Shown here piece after piece: positions 25,232-33,561 of a stretch of DNA of 64,000 bases (position 1 is the first letter of the stretch; the number at the start of each line of letters is the position of its first letter). The position numbers and the translations under genes are program-made. This DNA is from RGIG2000 sp045612665. Its GTDB lineage: Bacteria; Bacillota; Clostridia; Oscillospirales; CAG-272. The notes beneath the pieces are model-generated. The model saw only the letters and a list, made by a program, of their open reading frames with translations. It was not told the DNA's origin and searched no databases. Location: positions 22,593 to 86,592 of the forward strand of contig JAZKZO010000030.1 in the NCBI GenBank assembly GCA_045612665.1, written 5' to 3'.

Positions 25232-28200
25232 ATGAAAAAGAAATTACTCTTTATCGTTTGCATAATGGCTCTTCTTTGTTGCATCTTCGCTTTAAGCGCT
25301 AGTGCAGCCGAGGTTGAGGTTGGAAACGTTTTCTACACGACCTACACCTCATCCGCTTATGAGGGCTATGACGGAACTGCAACGGTAAACACCAAAAACC
25401 AATCAAACACCGCTACTATTATTTCTATTCCCGACACAATCACGGTTGACGGAAAGACATACGTTGTAAACGCAATCCAAGGTAGCGCGTTTAACGGAAA
25501 CAAAACCGTTCAGGAAATCAGAATCTTGAGCAAGTACATTACCGTAATCCCAGGCTCAATGATTTTGAACACACACGGTGGTGCTCTTTCAAAAATCTTC
25601 ATTGATTTTTCGATTATCACAGAGGTTGCCCAAGCAGGTCTTAATCCATCCACTCAATCTAACGGAAACAGCCCTGTAACGAACAGCTTCTACTATTACG
25701 ATGCAAAGGCATTCATTGCCGACGGCAGTGAGGTAAGAATCACCTCTCCTGACTTCTCAAGCCTTGTAACCGTTGGTCAAGCGGCGTTCCAGGGCGCACA
25801 GTTTGAGAAGCTTGTAGTTCCTGCAAGCGCATCTCTTTCTACACAGTGCTTTAGAATGGTTCAAGCAAGCGAGATTATCATAAAGGGTGATCGCACGTCT
25901 ATTCCGAACTACGCCTTTGCTCACTGTAGAAACGCAAGAAAAATCGTTGTCGAGTCAAGAAACCTTCAATCAGTTGGTGGTTCATCATTCGCCCTTAACT
26001 TCCAACCTACAAACGGAGTTTATCCAAGCTGTGATTTCTATATTGATATGTCTAAGGTTAAGGCCATTGACGGCTCGGCATTTATCTTCTCGAGCGGATA
26101 CGACCATGGTATTACAACTGTTCAATGGTACAATCTCGAGGGTGAAGAAGCCGTTGATCTTTCAAGCGTAGAAACTCTTGGCGACTCTTGCTTTGCAAGC
26201 TCGAACCTTGGCTCTGCCGACTATATCAAATGGCCAAATGCCATCAAATCAATCTCTAACCAAGCATTTAGACTTTGTAACATTAACCAAGTGCTTATCA
26301 TCAATCCTGCCGAGGGTTCAAAAATCGCTCTCTCCTTCTGGGCATTTGCAGGAAACACCTTCACCGGTGTTGTTCTCGGTAAGGACGTAATCGAATCAAG
26401 TGCCACATTTCCAAACGCAACGTTCGCAGTGACTTTGGCAGATTCATTTAAGATTCAAGACAAGAATTTCATTTCTTCTTCCACACCACTGTATTGTAAG
26501 GAAATAACTGTCAACACCTCGTTTAGCACACAACAAATCGCAAACGCCACTATACTGAACTACGGTCTTTGCGGAGCAGGCGCTACCGTAACATTCCCAA
26601 ATACAAACACACTTACTCTTGGTACATTCAATCACACAGAGAACGAAGGAGCACCTACCGTTCCATCCTGTACAGTTCCGGCAGGCACACAGTACAACTG
26701 TACTCTTTGTAACACCTTCATTCGTTACGAAGAAACCACTCCTGCTCCAGGACACACATATGATGCAAATGCACCACTCTCTGTTGAGCCTCTTAGCTGT
26801 ACAACAAACGAGATTAAGCACTATATTTGCTCTACTTGTTCAGAAGAGGTGTTAGTAGTAACCGCATATGCAGTAGGACACAAACACACAGTAATATCTT
26901 ATCCTGTTGTATCTACCGACGGTGTTGAGGGTATAAAGAGATATACCTGTGCTAACTTTGACGGCACTTGCGGTGATTATTACGAATATGCATACCGTAT
27001 GCTTCCTGACGAGCTCGACGTTCGTATCGAAATGAACGACGGCACAAAGCTTACCGTAAAATCTTCCCTTATTTGGAAGTATAAGACTCTCGAGGTTGAC
27101 AACGTTTATAGCTGTTGGCTCTACAATGGCTCACTCAACAGCTCGTTTGTTGTAGGCGATGTAACGTACAAAACATCTGATATAAAAGCCATTTCCGTTC
27201 CTTATGGCATCACAAAGATCGAGCAAAACTTCACACACCCTTATTCAAACATCAAGGTTATTGATTTGACCGATGCACGCGACGTTGCGCTTCCATCCAC
27301 GTTTAGAGATAACGGCAACATAACAGAGGTTATTCTCGGTGATGGTGTTAAGCTTCAAGGCGATTCATTTAGATATATAAACTCTCTAACCGTTCTCAGA
27401 ATTGCCAACGGCGCAACTGTTGTATTCCCGTCGGGCGCAAACGTATTTAGCGACTTTAGAGGCCTTGATAAGATTATAATCGGCGACGGCGCAAACGTAC
27501 GCTTTGAAAGAAACACAACCTTTAACTGGAACGGCAGTACAACAAGAAGAATTGCCGAGATTATAATCGGAGATAACACAACCGTTTACTTCGGTTACAA
27601 AACCTTTAACGGTGAAATAAATCTTACAACTATCACCTTTGGTGAAAACGGCAATTACACATTCGCTGGCGAATGCTTCCAGGGCGCACCTCTTACAGCG
27701 TTGAACATTCCTGCAAGCTCAACTGTTACATTCACAGGAGATTCTGCATTTAGAAATTGCGCATCACTTGTAAGCGTAACTCTTCCTGCATCTGTAACTG
27801 AGGTTAGAAAAGAAACCTTTAACGGCTGTACATCTCTTGAGAGTGTTGTTCTTATGGGTGCTACCTCTATCGGTGAAAACGCATTCAACGCAACAACCGA
27901 CAAGACACTTACAATATTCTCACATGCAAATGGCGATTTGAGCATCAATTCAAAAGCATTTGCAAATAGAACAAACGTTGTTCTCTACACAATGAGCACA
28001 AACGTTACATCTCTTTCGACCACATCTTACACAATCTATTCAGGAATTCCTCACTCACAGTACGAGGCAAAGCTTGACCCAAGCTGTCTTGCCGACGGAT
28101 ATGACGGATATGCAACCGACTGTCCTTGTGGCAATATTGTAAGCGAGGTTACCTTCACAATTTATTCAAGTGATGCAGAGGCTACAACAGGCAGCTACGG

Positions 28201-28852
28201 TGTACACACCGTTATCCCAAGCCTTGGCGGACACACCGACAAAATTGTTATCGTTTATGCAAACGGATTTGACAAGGAAGGCTCTAAGAGTGTTGCTTGT
28301 GCAGTATGTAGCGAGGTATTGAGCGAGGCTACAGTTGTAAATCCTATCTTCGTTCACGAGGGCTATTCATACAAGCTCAACGGTGAGGTTACCGGAATTG
28401 AGAGTGCATTCAAGGTTGACAAGGAAGCTCTTAAGGCTTACGAGCAAGCAAGCGGAAAGAAGATTACCTTCGGTATGATTATCGCAAATCCTACCTACCT
28501 TGGTGAGTCATTCTTCTTAAACGGCATTATAACCGCAAGCAAGGGCGCAATTCAGGTTCAGGTTGATATGGGCGACTACTCTATCTTCTCCTGCTACATT
28601 TCAGGCTTCCAAAAGATTGACCCACAGGTAAATCTCGAGCTTGTAATCGCAGGCTATACATACGAGGGTGACGACGTAAGCACACTTAAGCTTATGCAAA
28701 AGACCTACGAGGTAGGCGACGAATCTCCTGCTGTAAGCAAGGTTACAAAGAGCGACGCAACGCTCCATACCGTTAACATTGCAAACGTAAAGACTCCTGT
28801 TTCATTCCCTGCTAACATTAAGGAATTCGGAACAACCGAAGAACAACAATAA
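25232..28852 (+). CDS. Large secreted BspA-type leucine-rich repeat protein
   Basis: A 1206-residue exported protein. Residues 1-26 form a signal peptide (MKKK, hydrophobic core, ASAA). Two blocks of LRR_5-type repeats are visible (about 45-465 and 645-985), with repeat cores such as IPxSVTxIxxxAFxxCxSL; the clearest is near residues 830-885. Between them (about 470-590) lies a Cys-rich module with CTLC, CSTC and GHTY/GHKH motifs; a second CAVC motif follows near 1025. The end has no LPXTG or membrane anchor, so it is secreted or held non-covalently. Adhesion or ligand binding is the usual family role. The start is chosen from AAGGAG; an upstream extension lies over the promoter. Confidence 0.88.
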   Translation: MKKKLLFIVCIMALLCCIFALSASAAEVEVGNVFYTTYTSSAYEGYDGTATVNTKNQSNTATIISIPDTITVDGKTYVVNAIQGSAFNGNKTVQEIRILSKYITVIPGSMILNTHGGALSKIFIDFSIITEVAQAGLNPSTQSNGNSPVTNSFYYYDAKAFIADGSEVRITSPDFSSLVTVGQAAFQGAQFEKLVVPASASLSTQCFRMVQASEIIIKGDRTSIPNYAFAHCRNARKIVVESRNLQSVGGSSFALNFQPTNGVYPSCDFYIDMSKVKAIDGSAFIFSSGYDHGITTVQWYNLEGEEAVDLSSVETLGDSCFASSNLGSADYIKWPNAIKSISNQAFRLCNINQVLIINPAEGSKIALSFWAFAGNTFTGVVLGKDVIESSATFPNATFAVTLADSFKIQDKNFISSSTPLYCKEITVNTSFSTQQIANATILNYGLCGAGATVTFPNTNTLTLGTFNHTENEGAPTVPSCTVPAGTQYNCTLCNTFIRYEETTPAPGHTYDANAPLSVEPLSCTTNEIKHYICSTCSEEVLVVTAYAVGHKHTVISYPVVSTDGVEGIKRYTCANFDGTCGDYYEYAYRMLPDELDVRIEMNDGTKLTVKSSLIWKYKTLEVDNVYSCWLYNGSLNSSFVVGDVTYKTSDIKAISVPYGITKIEQNFTHPYSNIKVIDLTDARDVALPSTFRDNGNITEVILGDGVKLQGDSFRYINSLTVLRIANGATVVFPSGANVFSDFRGLDKIIIGDGANVRFERNTTFNWNGSTTRRIAEIIIGDNTTVYFGYKTFNGEINLTTITFGENGNYTFAGECFQGAPLTALNIPASSTVTFTGDSAFRNCASLVSVTLPASVTEVRKETFNGCTSLESVVLMGATSIGENAFNATTDKTLTIFSHANGDLSINSKAFANRTNVVLYTMSTNVTSLSTTSYTIYSGIPHSQYEAKLDPSCLADGYDGYATDCPCGNIVSEVTFTIYSSDAEATTGSYGVHTVIPSLGGHTDKIVIVYANGFDKEGSKSVACAVCSEVLSEATVVNPIFVHEGYSYKLNGEVTGIESAFKVDKEALKAYEQASGKKITFGMIIANPTYLGESFFLNGIITASKGAIQVQVDMGDYSIFSCYISGFQKIDPQVNLELVIAGYTYEGDDVSTLKLMQKTYEVGDESPAVSKVTKSDATLHTVNIANVKTPVSFPANIKEFGTTEEQQ

Positions 28853-28860
28853 ACAAAAAA

Positions 28861-28888
28861 ATCGACACTCAAACGAGTGTCGATTTTT
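28861..28888 (+). terminator. Terminator of the LRR protein gene
   Basis: ATCGACACTC/GAGTGTCGAT stem with 4-base loop and TTTTTC. Confidence 0.92.
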
Positions 28889-29004
28889 CTGTTTTAAATA
28901 TTAATGAAGATTTTTCGAAAAATTTCCAACGCTTTCACTTTTTCAATTGTCATAATAGGTACAAGGGCAAAAAGTGCCCAAATAAAAAAGCGAGGTAAAG
29001 AAAA

Positions 29005-30354
29005 ATGAAAACAGTAAAAAGATCTCTTGTTGCATTGCTTTTGGCGCTTTGTATGGTGCTATCTCTTATTGCGTGCGACATTCCAATCAGCTCTCCAAGT
29101 GAAAGCTCATCGAGTGAGGCTACCTCAAGCGAAAGCGCTTCGAGCCAAGAGCAGCTCAAGGCAGAGGGGCTTGCATTTCTTGCAATTGACATCAATCCGT
29201 CAATCGAGATAGTATTAGAGGACGGACTTGTTAAAAGTGTAAATGCCTGCAACGATGACGCATCTGTGCTTCTCTCTGGCGAAAATCTTATAGGGCTTAC
29301 ATCTGATGAGGCAACAGAAAAAATCGTTGCTCTCGCTGAGGAGCTTGGTTACTTAAACGACGACAACAATGGTGTTAAAATCACTGTAACAGCAGATGAT
29401 GAGGACATCGCCTCTGCTATCGAGGAATTTGCAAAGGAAGCAGTTAAAAAGGGTAGCTCTCGCGCGATTGTAAACACAAATCCGCGTCTTGCAGACGAGC
29501 GCGAGGTTAAGGAGCTTAAGGACGAAAATCCCGAGCTTTACAAAAACCTCTCCCCTGCTAAGCTCCGTCTTGTTAAGTCAATTATGGAGTTTGACCCAGA
29601 TATGACAATTGAGGTTGGTATTGAAATGTCAACCGAGGAGCTCATCGCCACTCTTAAGGAATACTCCGATGAGTTTGAGGGAATGGTTAGCGAGGAGCTT
29701 AGAAAGCAATTTAAAGAGCGCAAGCACGCTATGAAGGAAGAGGCAAAGCAAAGAATTGAGGAGCTTTACGGAGAGGATTATAACGCCCTTTCGGAAAAGC
29801 TTGACGACTTAAAGGCTCTTTACGAGAAGGTTGAGGCGAAGGCAGCTGCTGTTGAGCTTTCAAGCGAGGATGTGCAGGCAATTTTGGCTCTTATCGACAA
29901 CATAGAGGCTGACATTTATGTAGAGGACGATGTGGCTACCATAGAAAGCATCGAGCTTTATTTTGATGAAAGCTTCGGTCCAGAATTTTTTGAAATAAAG
30001 GATGACCTTTACGAAATTCTCAAAAAGTACGACAAGCACAGCTATGCTCTTTCCGAGGATGAAATCGCACAAATTACCGAGCTATGTGGAGAGACATCTG
30101 CCACCACTCTTGGCGATTTGAAGATGCTTATCAAGAGAACCGAGGCAGAGCTTAGACTCGCAAAGGACGCCTTCAAGCCAGATATGCTTGAACAAATTAT
30201 CATCGATGAAATGGAAAAAAGATTTGATGAAATTGAGGTTCAAATTAAAGAGGATTTGAAGGAAGAAATGGAAAATGCAAGAACTCATTTTGAGACTCAA
30301 AAGCAACACAGACACGAGCAAAACGAGCGCCACAACGAGCCTCACAGCAAATAA
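29005..30354 (+). CDS. Lipoprotein with RsgI-type Asn-Pro-Ser domain and long helical tail
   Basis: A 449-residue lipoprotein: signal with lipobox Cys24, a Ser/Glu-rich linker (29-50), then the strand-rich segment FLAIDINPSIEIVLEDG, with Asn64-Pro65-Ser66, which matches the extracytoplasmic domain of RsgI anti-sigma factors whose Asn-Pro bond self-cleaves. The remainder (about 130-449) is highly charged, mostly helical, with coiled-coil-like heptads and a His/Glu-rich end (HRHEQNERHNEPHS). Unlike RsgI it has no cytosolic anti-sigma part and no transmembrane helix. It precedes an ECF sigma gene and a membrane protein with the same domain, so a sensory or decoy role is inferred. Ribosome binding site AGGTAAAG is weak. 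Confidence 0.75.
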   Translation: MKTVKRSLVALLLALCMVLSLIACDIPISSPSESSSSEATSSESASSQEQLKAEGLAFLAIDINPSIEIVLEDGLVKSVNACNDDASVLLSGENLIGLTSDEATEKIVALAEELGYLNDDNNGVKITVTADDEDIASAIEEFAKEAVKKGSSRAIVNTNPRLADEREVKELKDENPELYKNLSPAKLRLVKSIMEFDPDMTIEVGIEMSTEELIATLKEYSDEFEGMVSEELRKQFKERKHAMKEEAKQRIEELYGEDYNALSEKLDDLKALYEKVEAKAAAVELSSEDVQAILALIDNIEADIYVEDDVATIESIELYFDESFGPEFFEIKDDLYEILKKYDKHSYALSEDEIAQITELCGETSATTLGDLKMLIKRTEAELRLAKDAFKPDMLEQIIIDEMEKRFDEIEVQIKEDLKEEMENARTHFETQKQHRHEQNERHNEPHSK

Positions 30355-30382
30355 TCATCGCTCTATCTTGTTTCAAAAAGCC

Positions 30383-30411
30383 TTGACTTTGTTGCGATAA
30401 AAGGGTAAAAT
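30383..30411 (+). promoter_or_regulatory. Sigma-A promoter of the sigma/anti-sigma pair
   Basis: TTGACT (30383-30388), 17-bp spacer, TAAAAT (30406-30411). This looks housekeeping rather than ECF-type; no obvious ECF autoregulatory motif was found. Confidence 0.7.
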
Positions 30412-30444
30412 ATACTTAATAAAATCGCAACAAGGGAGGGGCAG

Positions 30445-30954
30445 ATGAGCTTAGATTCATTATCAACAAAAATCGCAAGGCACGACAAAATTGCCTTTGA
30501 GCATCTATATAACAAGCTATATCAGGCTGTCTATTCTGTCTGCCTTGCAATCCTTAAAAATCACGCTCTTGCCGAGGAAACAGCACAAGAAACCTTTATT
30601 GCAGTTTGGAGCTACTCCGACACCTTCAAGGGCGTGGGTTACAAATGCTGGATTTTAACAATCGCAAAGAATAAATCTCTTAATTTGCTCAAGAAAAGTT
30701 CAAGAGAGGTAAGCATTGACTTTACCGAAAACGAGGTCTTGGGCTCTTACGAAAGTGATTTTGAGCTTAGTATGCTTATCAAAAGCGCGCTTAAAATTCT
30801 TGACCCTGTTGAGAGGCAAATTGTGCTTCTTCGTGCATCGGGAATCAAGGCAAAGGAGCTTGCAAGCTATTTGAATATGCCCAGAGGAACTATTTCGTGG
30901 AAGCATAAAAGTGCGCTTGACAAGCTAAAAAAATATATGGAGGGAACGGAATGA
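30445..30954 (+). CDS. ECF-type RNA polymerase sigma factor
   Basis: A 169-residue sigma-70 family protein with only regions 2 and 4. Region 2 spans about 15-90 (AFEHLYNKLYQAVYSVC, AEETAQETFIAVW, then the basic WILTIAKNKSLNLL). Region 4 spans about 108-162 (LDPVERQIVLLRASGIKAKELASYL and a recognition helix GTISWKHKSALDKL). It lacks the long C-terminal domain of SigI, the usual partner of RsgI-type anti-sigmas. GGGAGGGG precedes the start. The stop overlaps the next start (ATGA), coupling it to the anti-sigma. Confidence 0.9.
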   Translation: MSLDSLSTKIARHDKIAFEHLYNKLYQAVYSVCLAILKNHALAEETAQETFIAVWSYSDTFKGVGYKCWILTIAKNKSLNLLKKSSREVSIDFTENEVLGSYESDFELSMLIKSALKILDPVERQIVLLRASGIKAKELASYLNMPRGTISWKHKSALDKLKKYMEGTE

Positions 30955-32327
30955 AAAGAAACAATATTCAAAAGCAACTAAAAAAAGATTTGTCCGTGGC
31001 TTCTAATTCCGATTTTTCCTCTCTTATGGAAAAATTTGATGACGGTAGCCTCGAAGCAGAATATGCAATGAACAATGGCACTACCGTTCGTCGTTCAATG
31101 CCTAAATTGATTTATTATGTGTTAGGACTTTTCATCTTGATTTCAATTCTTGCCTGTGCAATTCACATAAGCCGACAAGACAAGAGCACGCCAATGGGTG
31201 GATATTTTGTAATAGATATAAATCCTTCAATAAAGATATGCTATGACAAGGAAGGAATTGTTACCGAGGTTGTACCTCTTAACGAGGATGCAGATGTTTT
31301 ACTTTGCGACATCGACCTTACTGGAAAATCGCCTGAGGCTGTGGTTGATGCGCTGTTCGAAAGATGCATTTCGCTTGGCTACTTCTCTGCTGACAGAGAA
31401 AACAACGCTGTTCTTGCAAGCGCAACAAGCGATAACGGAGAAAGCGACGACAAGATGACTGAGCGTCTTGAAAAGACCTTTAAGGACAAATTCTCGTCCG
31501 AAAAGATACTTGGCGTTGTAATAACAGGCATTCAGGATTCCGCACTTGACGAGGAGGCTGACAAGCACGGAATTGATTCTCAAAAATATGCACTTATTCT
31601 CCATTATACTGAGCTCGGCGGAGAACTTGATGAGTCTCTTTACGACGAGATTTCTATAAGCGAGCTTTACACTAAGATTTCAGAGCTTGAAAAGCAAATA
31701 AAGGCACAGCTAACAGAAAAGGCTAAGGAAGAAAGAAGCTCTGCTGAAAGAGAGCTTTTCGCCTCTCTTGCAAGCGATGTTTTGAAGCTAATAGACGGAA
31801 TTGAGAAGTGCATTACAAGAATTGACAGCGTGCCCTCTGCTCCCGATCACGAAATGGGTGGTGGCAAGCCTGGCAGACCGAACGGAGCCAAGCCACCAAA
31901 GCACGACAAGGGGCATTACGATTCTCTTCTTGGCGATTTAATGCAGTTTGGAATCGTGCTTGAATCAGCAAAGCAGGAAAGCGACATAACACGCGCTGTT
32001 GACGGCATTCTTGCTATTTTAAACAAAATAAAGAACGACGAGGACGATGAGGAGCTCATAGCACTCGTTAGCGAAACGATTGATGGCATAAACGAGCTTT
32101 TGGAAAATGTTGAGCTTAAAAAGGCAGAGCTTGACGAGCTTGATAAAACCATTCAAGAGCAAAATCAGCAAAGGCTCGATGCATTCAAGGACTCTGCAAT
32201 CGGCAAAAACGAAAATGTAGACGATTGGCAAAGGGACAAGGAGCAGGAGCTAATGTCGAATTGGTATTCGCAAAAGCGCGAATGGCAAAACGAACGCAAG
32301 AACGACCTTGCAAAGCCAAAAAAATAA
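30951..32327 (+). CDS. RsgI-like membrane anti-sigma factor
   Basis: A 458-residue single-pass membrane protein. The short N-terminal cytosolic part (1-52) would hold the sigma factor; a helix spans about 53-74; outside, GGYFVIDINPSIKIC contains Asn91-Pro92-Ser93, the RsgI autoproteolysis motif, with a domain reaching about residue 215. The rest (220-458) is charged and helical with coiled-coil character, a Pro/Gly/Lys patch near 300-325 and a Trp-containing end (NWYSQKREWQNE). There is no carbohydrate-binding module, unlike cellulosome-regulating RsgI proteins. Translationally coupled to the sigma gene. The signal it senses is unknown. Confidence 0.8.
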   Translation: MKRNNIQKQLKKDLSVASNSDFSSLMEKFDDGSLEAEYAMNNGTTVRRSMPKLIYYVLGLFILISILACAIHISRQDKSTPMGGYFVIDINPSIKICYDKEGIVTEVVPLNEDADVLLCDIDLTGKSPEAVVDALFERCISLGYFSADRENNAVLASATSDNGESDDKMTERLEKTFKDKFSSEKILGVVITGIQDSALDEEADKHGIDSQKYALILHYTELGGELDESLYDEISISELYTKISELEKQIKAQLTEKAKEERSSAERELFASLASDVLKLIDGIEKCITRIDSVPSAPDHEMGGGKPGRPNGAKPPKHDKGHYDSLLGDLMQFGIVLESAKQESDITRAVDGILAILNKIKNDEDDEELIALVSETIDGINELLENVELKKAELDELDKTIQEQNQQRLDAFKDSAIGKNENVDDWQRDKEQELMSNWYSQKREWQNERKNDLAKPKK

Positions 32328-32330
32328 AAG

Positions 32331-32356
32331 AAAGCAGGTAATTTTTACCTGCTTTT
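32331..32356. terminator. Bidirectional terminator between the anti-sigma gene and nth
   Basis: Perfect AAAGCAGGTAA/TTACCTGCTTT stem, T-runs on both strands; it overlaps the nth stop codon. Confidence 0.9.
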
Positions 32357-32998
32357 ACTTTTACAAAGTCCCTCGCTTCCGATAGGGCACGCATCACATT
32401 TTGGCGCTCTTGCCGTGCAAATATCTCTGCCGAACAAAACGAGTCTATGGCAAAGGTCGCTTTGCTCCTTTCCCTCAACTAGCTCGGACATTATAATTTC
32501 AGTTTTAAAGGGGTCCTTCATTCCTTCCTTATACATTCCAAAGCGCCCACAAATTCGCATACAATGTGTATCGGCTACGATTGCCGGCTTGCCGTATAGG
32601 TCGCCAAGGAGAAGATTTGCTATCTTTCTACCAACGCCCTCGAATTTAAGAAGCTCATCCATTTCGTCAGGGACAATTCCGTTATAGTCGCGCACGAGTC
32701 GCGCGCTCGCATCCTTTAAATTCTTCGCCTTCATTCGATAAAGCCCACAAGGCTTGACAATTTCCTCGATTTGAGCAAGTGGAGCATCCGCCATAGCCTG
32801 CGCACTCGGCAAAGCCTTAAAAAGCTCCCTACAAACGATATTTACTCTTTCATCAGTGCATTGTGCGCTAAGTCTTCCCATTATAAGAAGCTTCCAAGGG
32901 TCGCCCTCGTATTCAAGCGAGCATTTTGCCTCGGGATAAAGCCCCTTTAAAAGCTCGACAATGCGCGCCATAACCTCTTTTTTCTCGTTTTTCGTCAT
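32345..32998 (-). CDS. nth: Endonuclease III (thymine glycol DNA glycosylase/AP lyase)
   Basis: A 217-residue HhH-GPD DNA repair enzyme. The helix-hairpin-helix FEGVGRKIANLLL supplies the catalytic Lys, VADTHCMRICGR the catalytic Asp, and the end C-x6-CDAC-x6-C the 4Fe-4S cluster. Removes oxidised pyrimidines. Starts within the maf stop (ATGA), so it is last gene of the zapA-U32-maf-nth operon. The second oxidised-base glycosylase in the window. Confidence 0.95.
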   Translation of the reverse strand: MTKNEKKEVMARIVELLKGLYPEAKCSLEYEGDPWKLLIMGRLSAQCTDERVNIVCRELFKALPSAQAMADAPLAQIEEIVKPCGLYRMKAKNLKDASARLVRDYNGIVPDEMDELLKFEGVGRKIANLLLGDLYGKPAIVADTHCMRICGRFGMYKEGMKDPFKTEIIMSELVEGKEQSDLCHRLVLFGRDICTARAPKCDACPIGSEGLCKSKSR

Positions 32999-33561
32999 AT
33001 CAGCTTAACTCCAAGCTCATCCTTTAAAATCTCGGTTAATCTACACAGGGGCAGTCCTACAATGTTATAGAAGTCGCCGTCAATGCCCTTAACGAACGCG
33101 CCTGCCATTTCCTGTATGCCGTATGCGCCCGCCTTGTCGTACGGCTCATCACGGTCGATATATTTTTCGATTTCCTCACGGGAAATTTTTCTCATATGAA
33201 CATAGCTTGTAACGCTCTCTGAATAAACCTTATCCGAGGTGCGTACACAAATTCCGCTTACAACTGCGTGAGTGTTGTCGGAGAATTTTTCAAGCATACG
33301 GATTGCATCCTCTCGTGATTTCGGCTTGCCCATAAGCTCGCCCTCACATACAACAACGGTATCGCAACCGATTATAAGCTCATCCTGCTCCATAGGAACA
33401 CTAAGAGCCTTTCTTTCGGCAAGAATTTTCGGTATTTCGTCAAGGGGAGTGTCGCTAGAATATGATTCGTCCGCGTTTGAAACTCTTATATCGAAGCTAT
33501 CGCAAACCATAGAAAGTATCTCGCGCCTTCTCGGTGAAGCCGATGCAAGAACTATTTTCAT
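32995..33561 (-). CDS. maf: Maf-family nucleotide pyrophosphatase
   Basis: A 188-residue Maf protein with the N-terminal LASASPRRREIL and the internal GCDTVV motif; YDKAGAYGIQ and GLPLCRL match the family end. Hydrolyses non-canonical or methylated nucleotides (dTTP/UTP type) and is linked historically to septum formation. Its neighbours zapA and nth fit a division and genome-integrity operon. Overlaps the U32 gene by four bases. Confidence 0.94.
   Translation of the reverse strand: MKIVLASASPRRREILSMVCDSFDIRVSNADESYSSDTPLDEIPKILAERKALSVPMEQDELIIGCDTVVVCEGELMGKPKSREDAIRMLEKFSDNTHAVVSGICVRTSDKVYSESVTSYVHMRKISREEIEKYIDRDEPYDKAGAYGIQEMAGAFVKGIDGDFYNIVGLPLCRLTEILKDELGVKLI

Noticed and set aside
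28964..28980. GGGCA/TGCCC hairpin before the RsgI-type lipoprotein as an ECF operator
   Set aside because: No T-run and no recognisable ECF -35/-10 pair around it; too little to call.
29005..30354. The lipoprotein as a second anti-sigma factor
   Set aside because: It has a lipobox and no cytosolic or transmembrane part, so it cannot hold a sigma factor directly.
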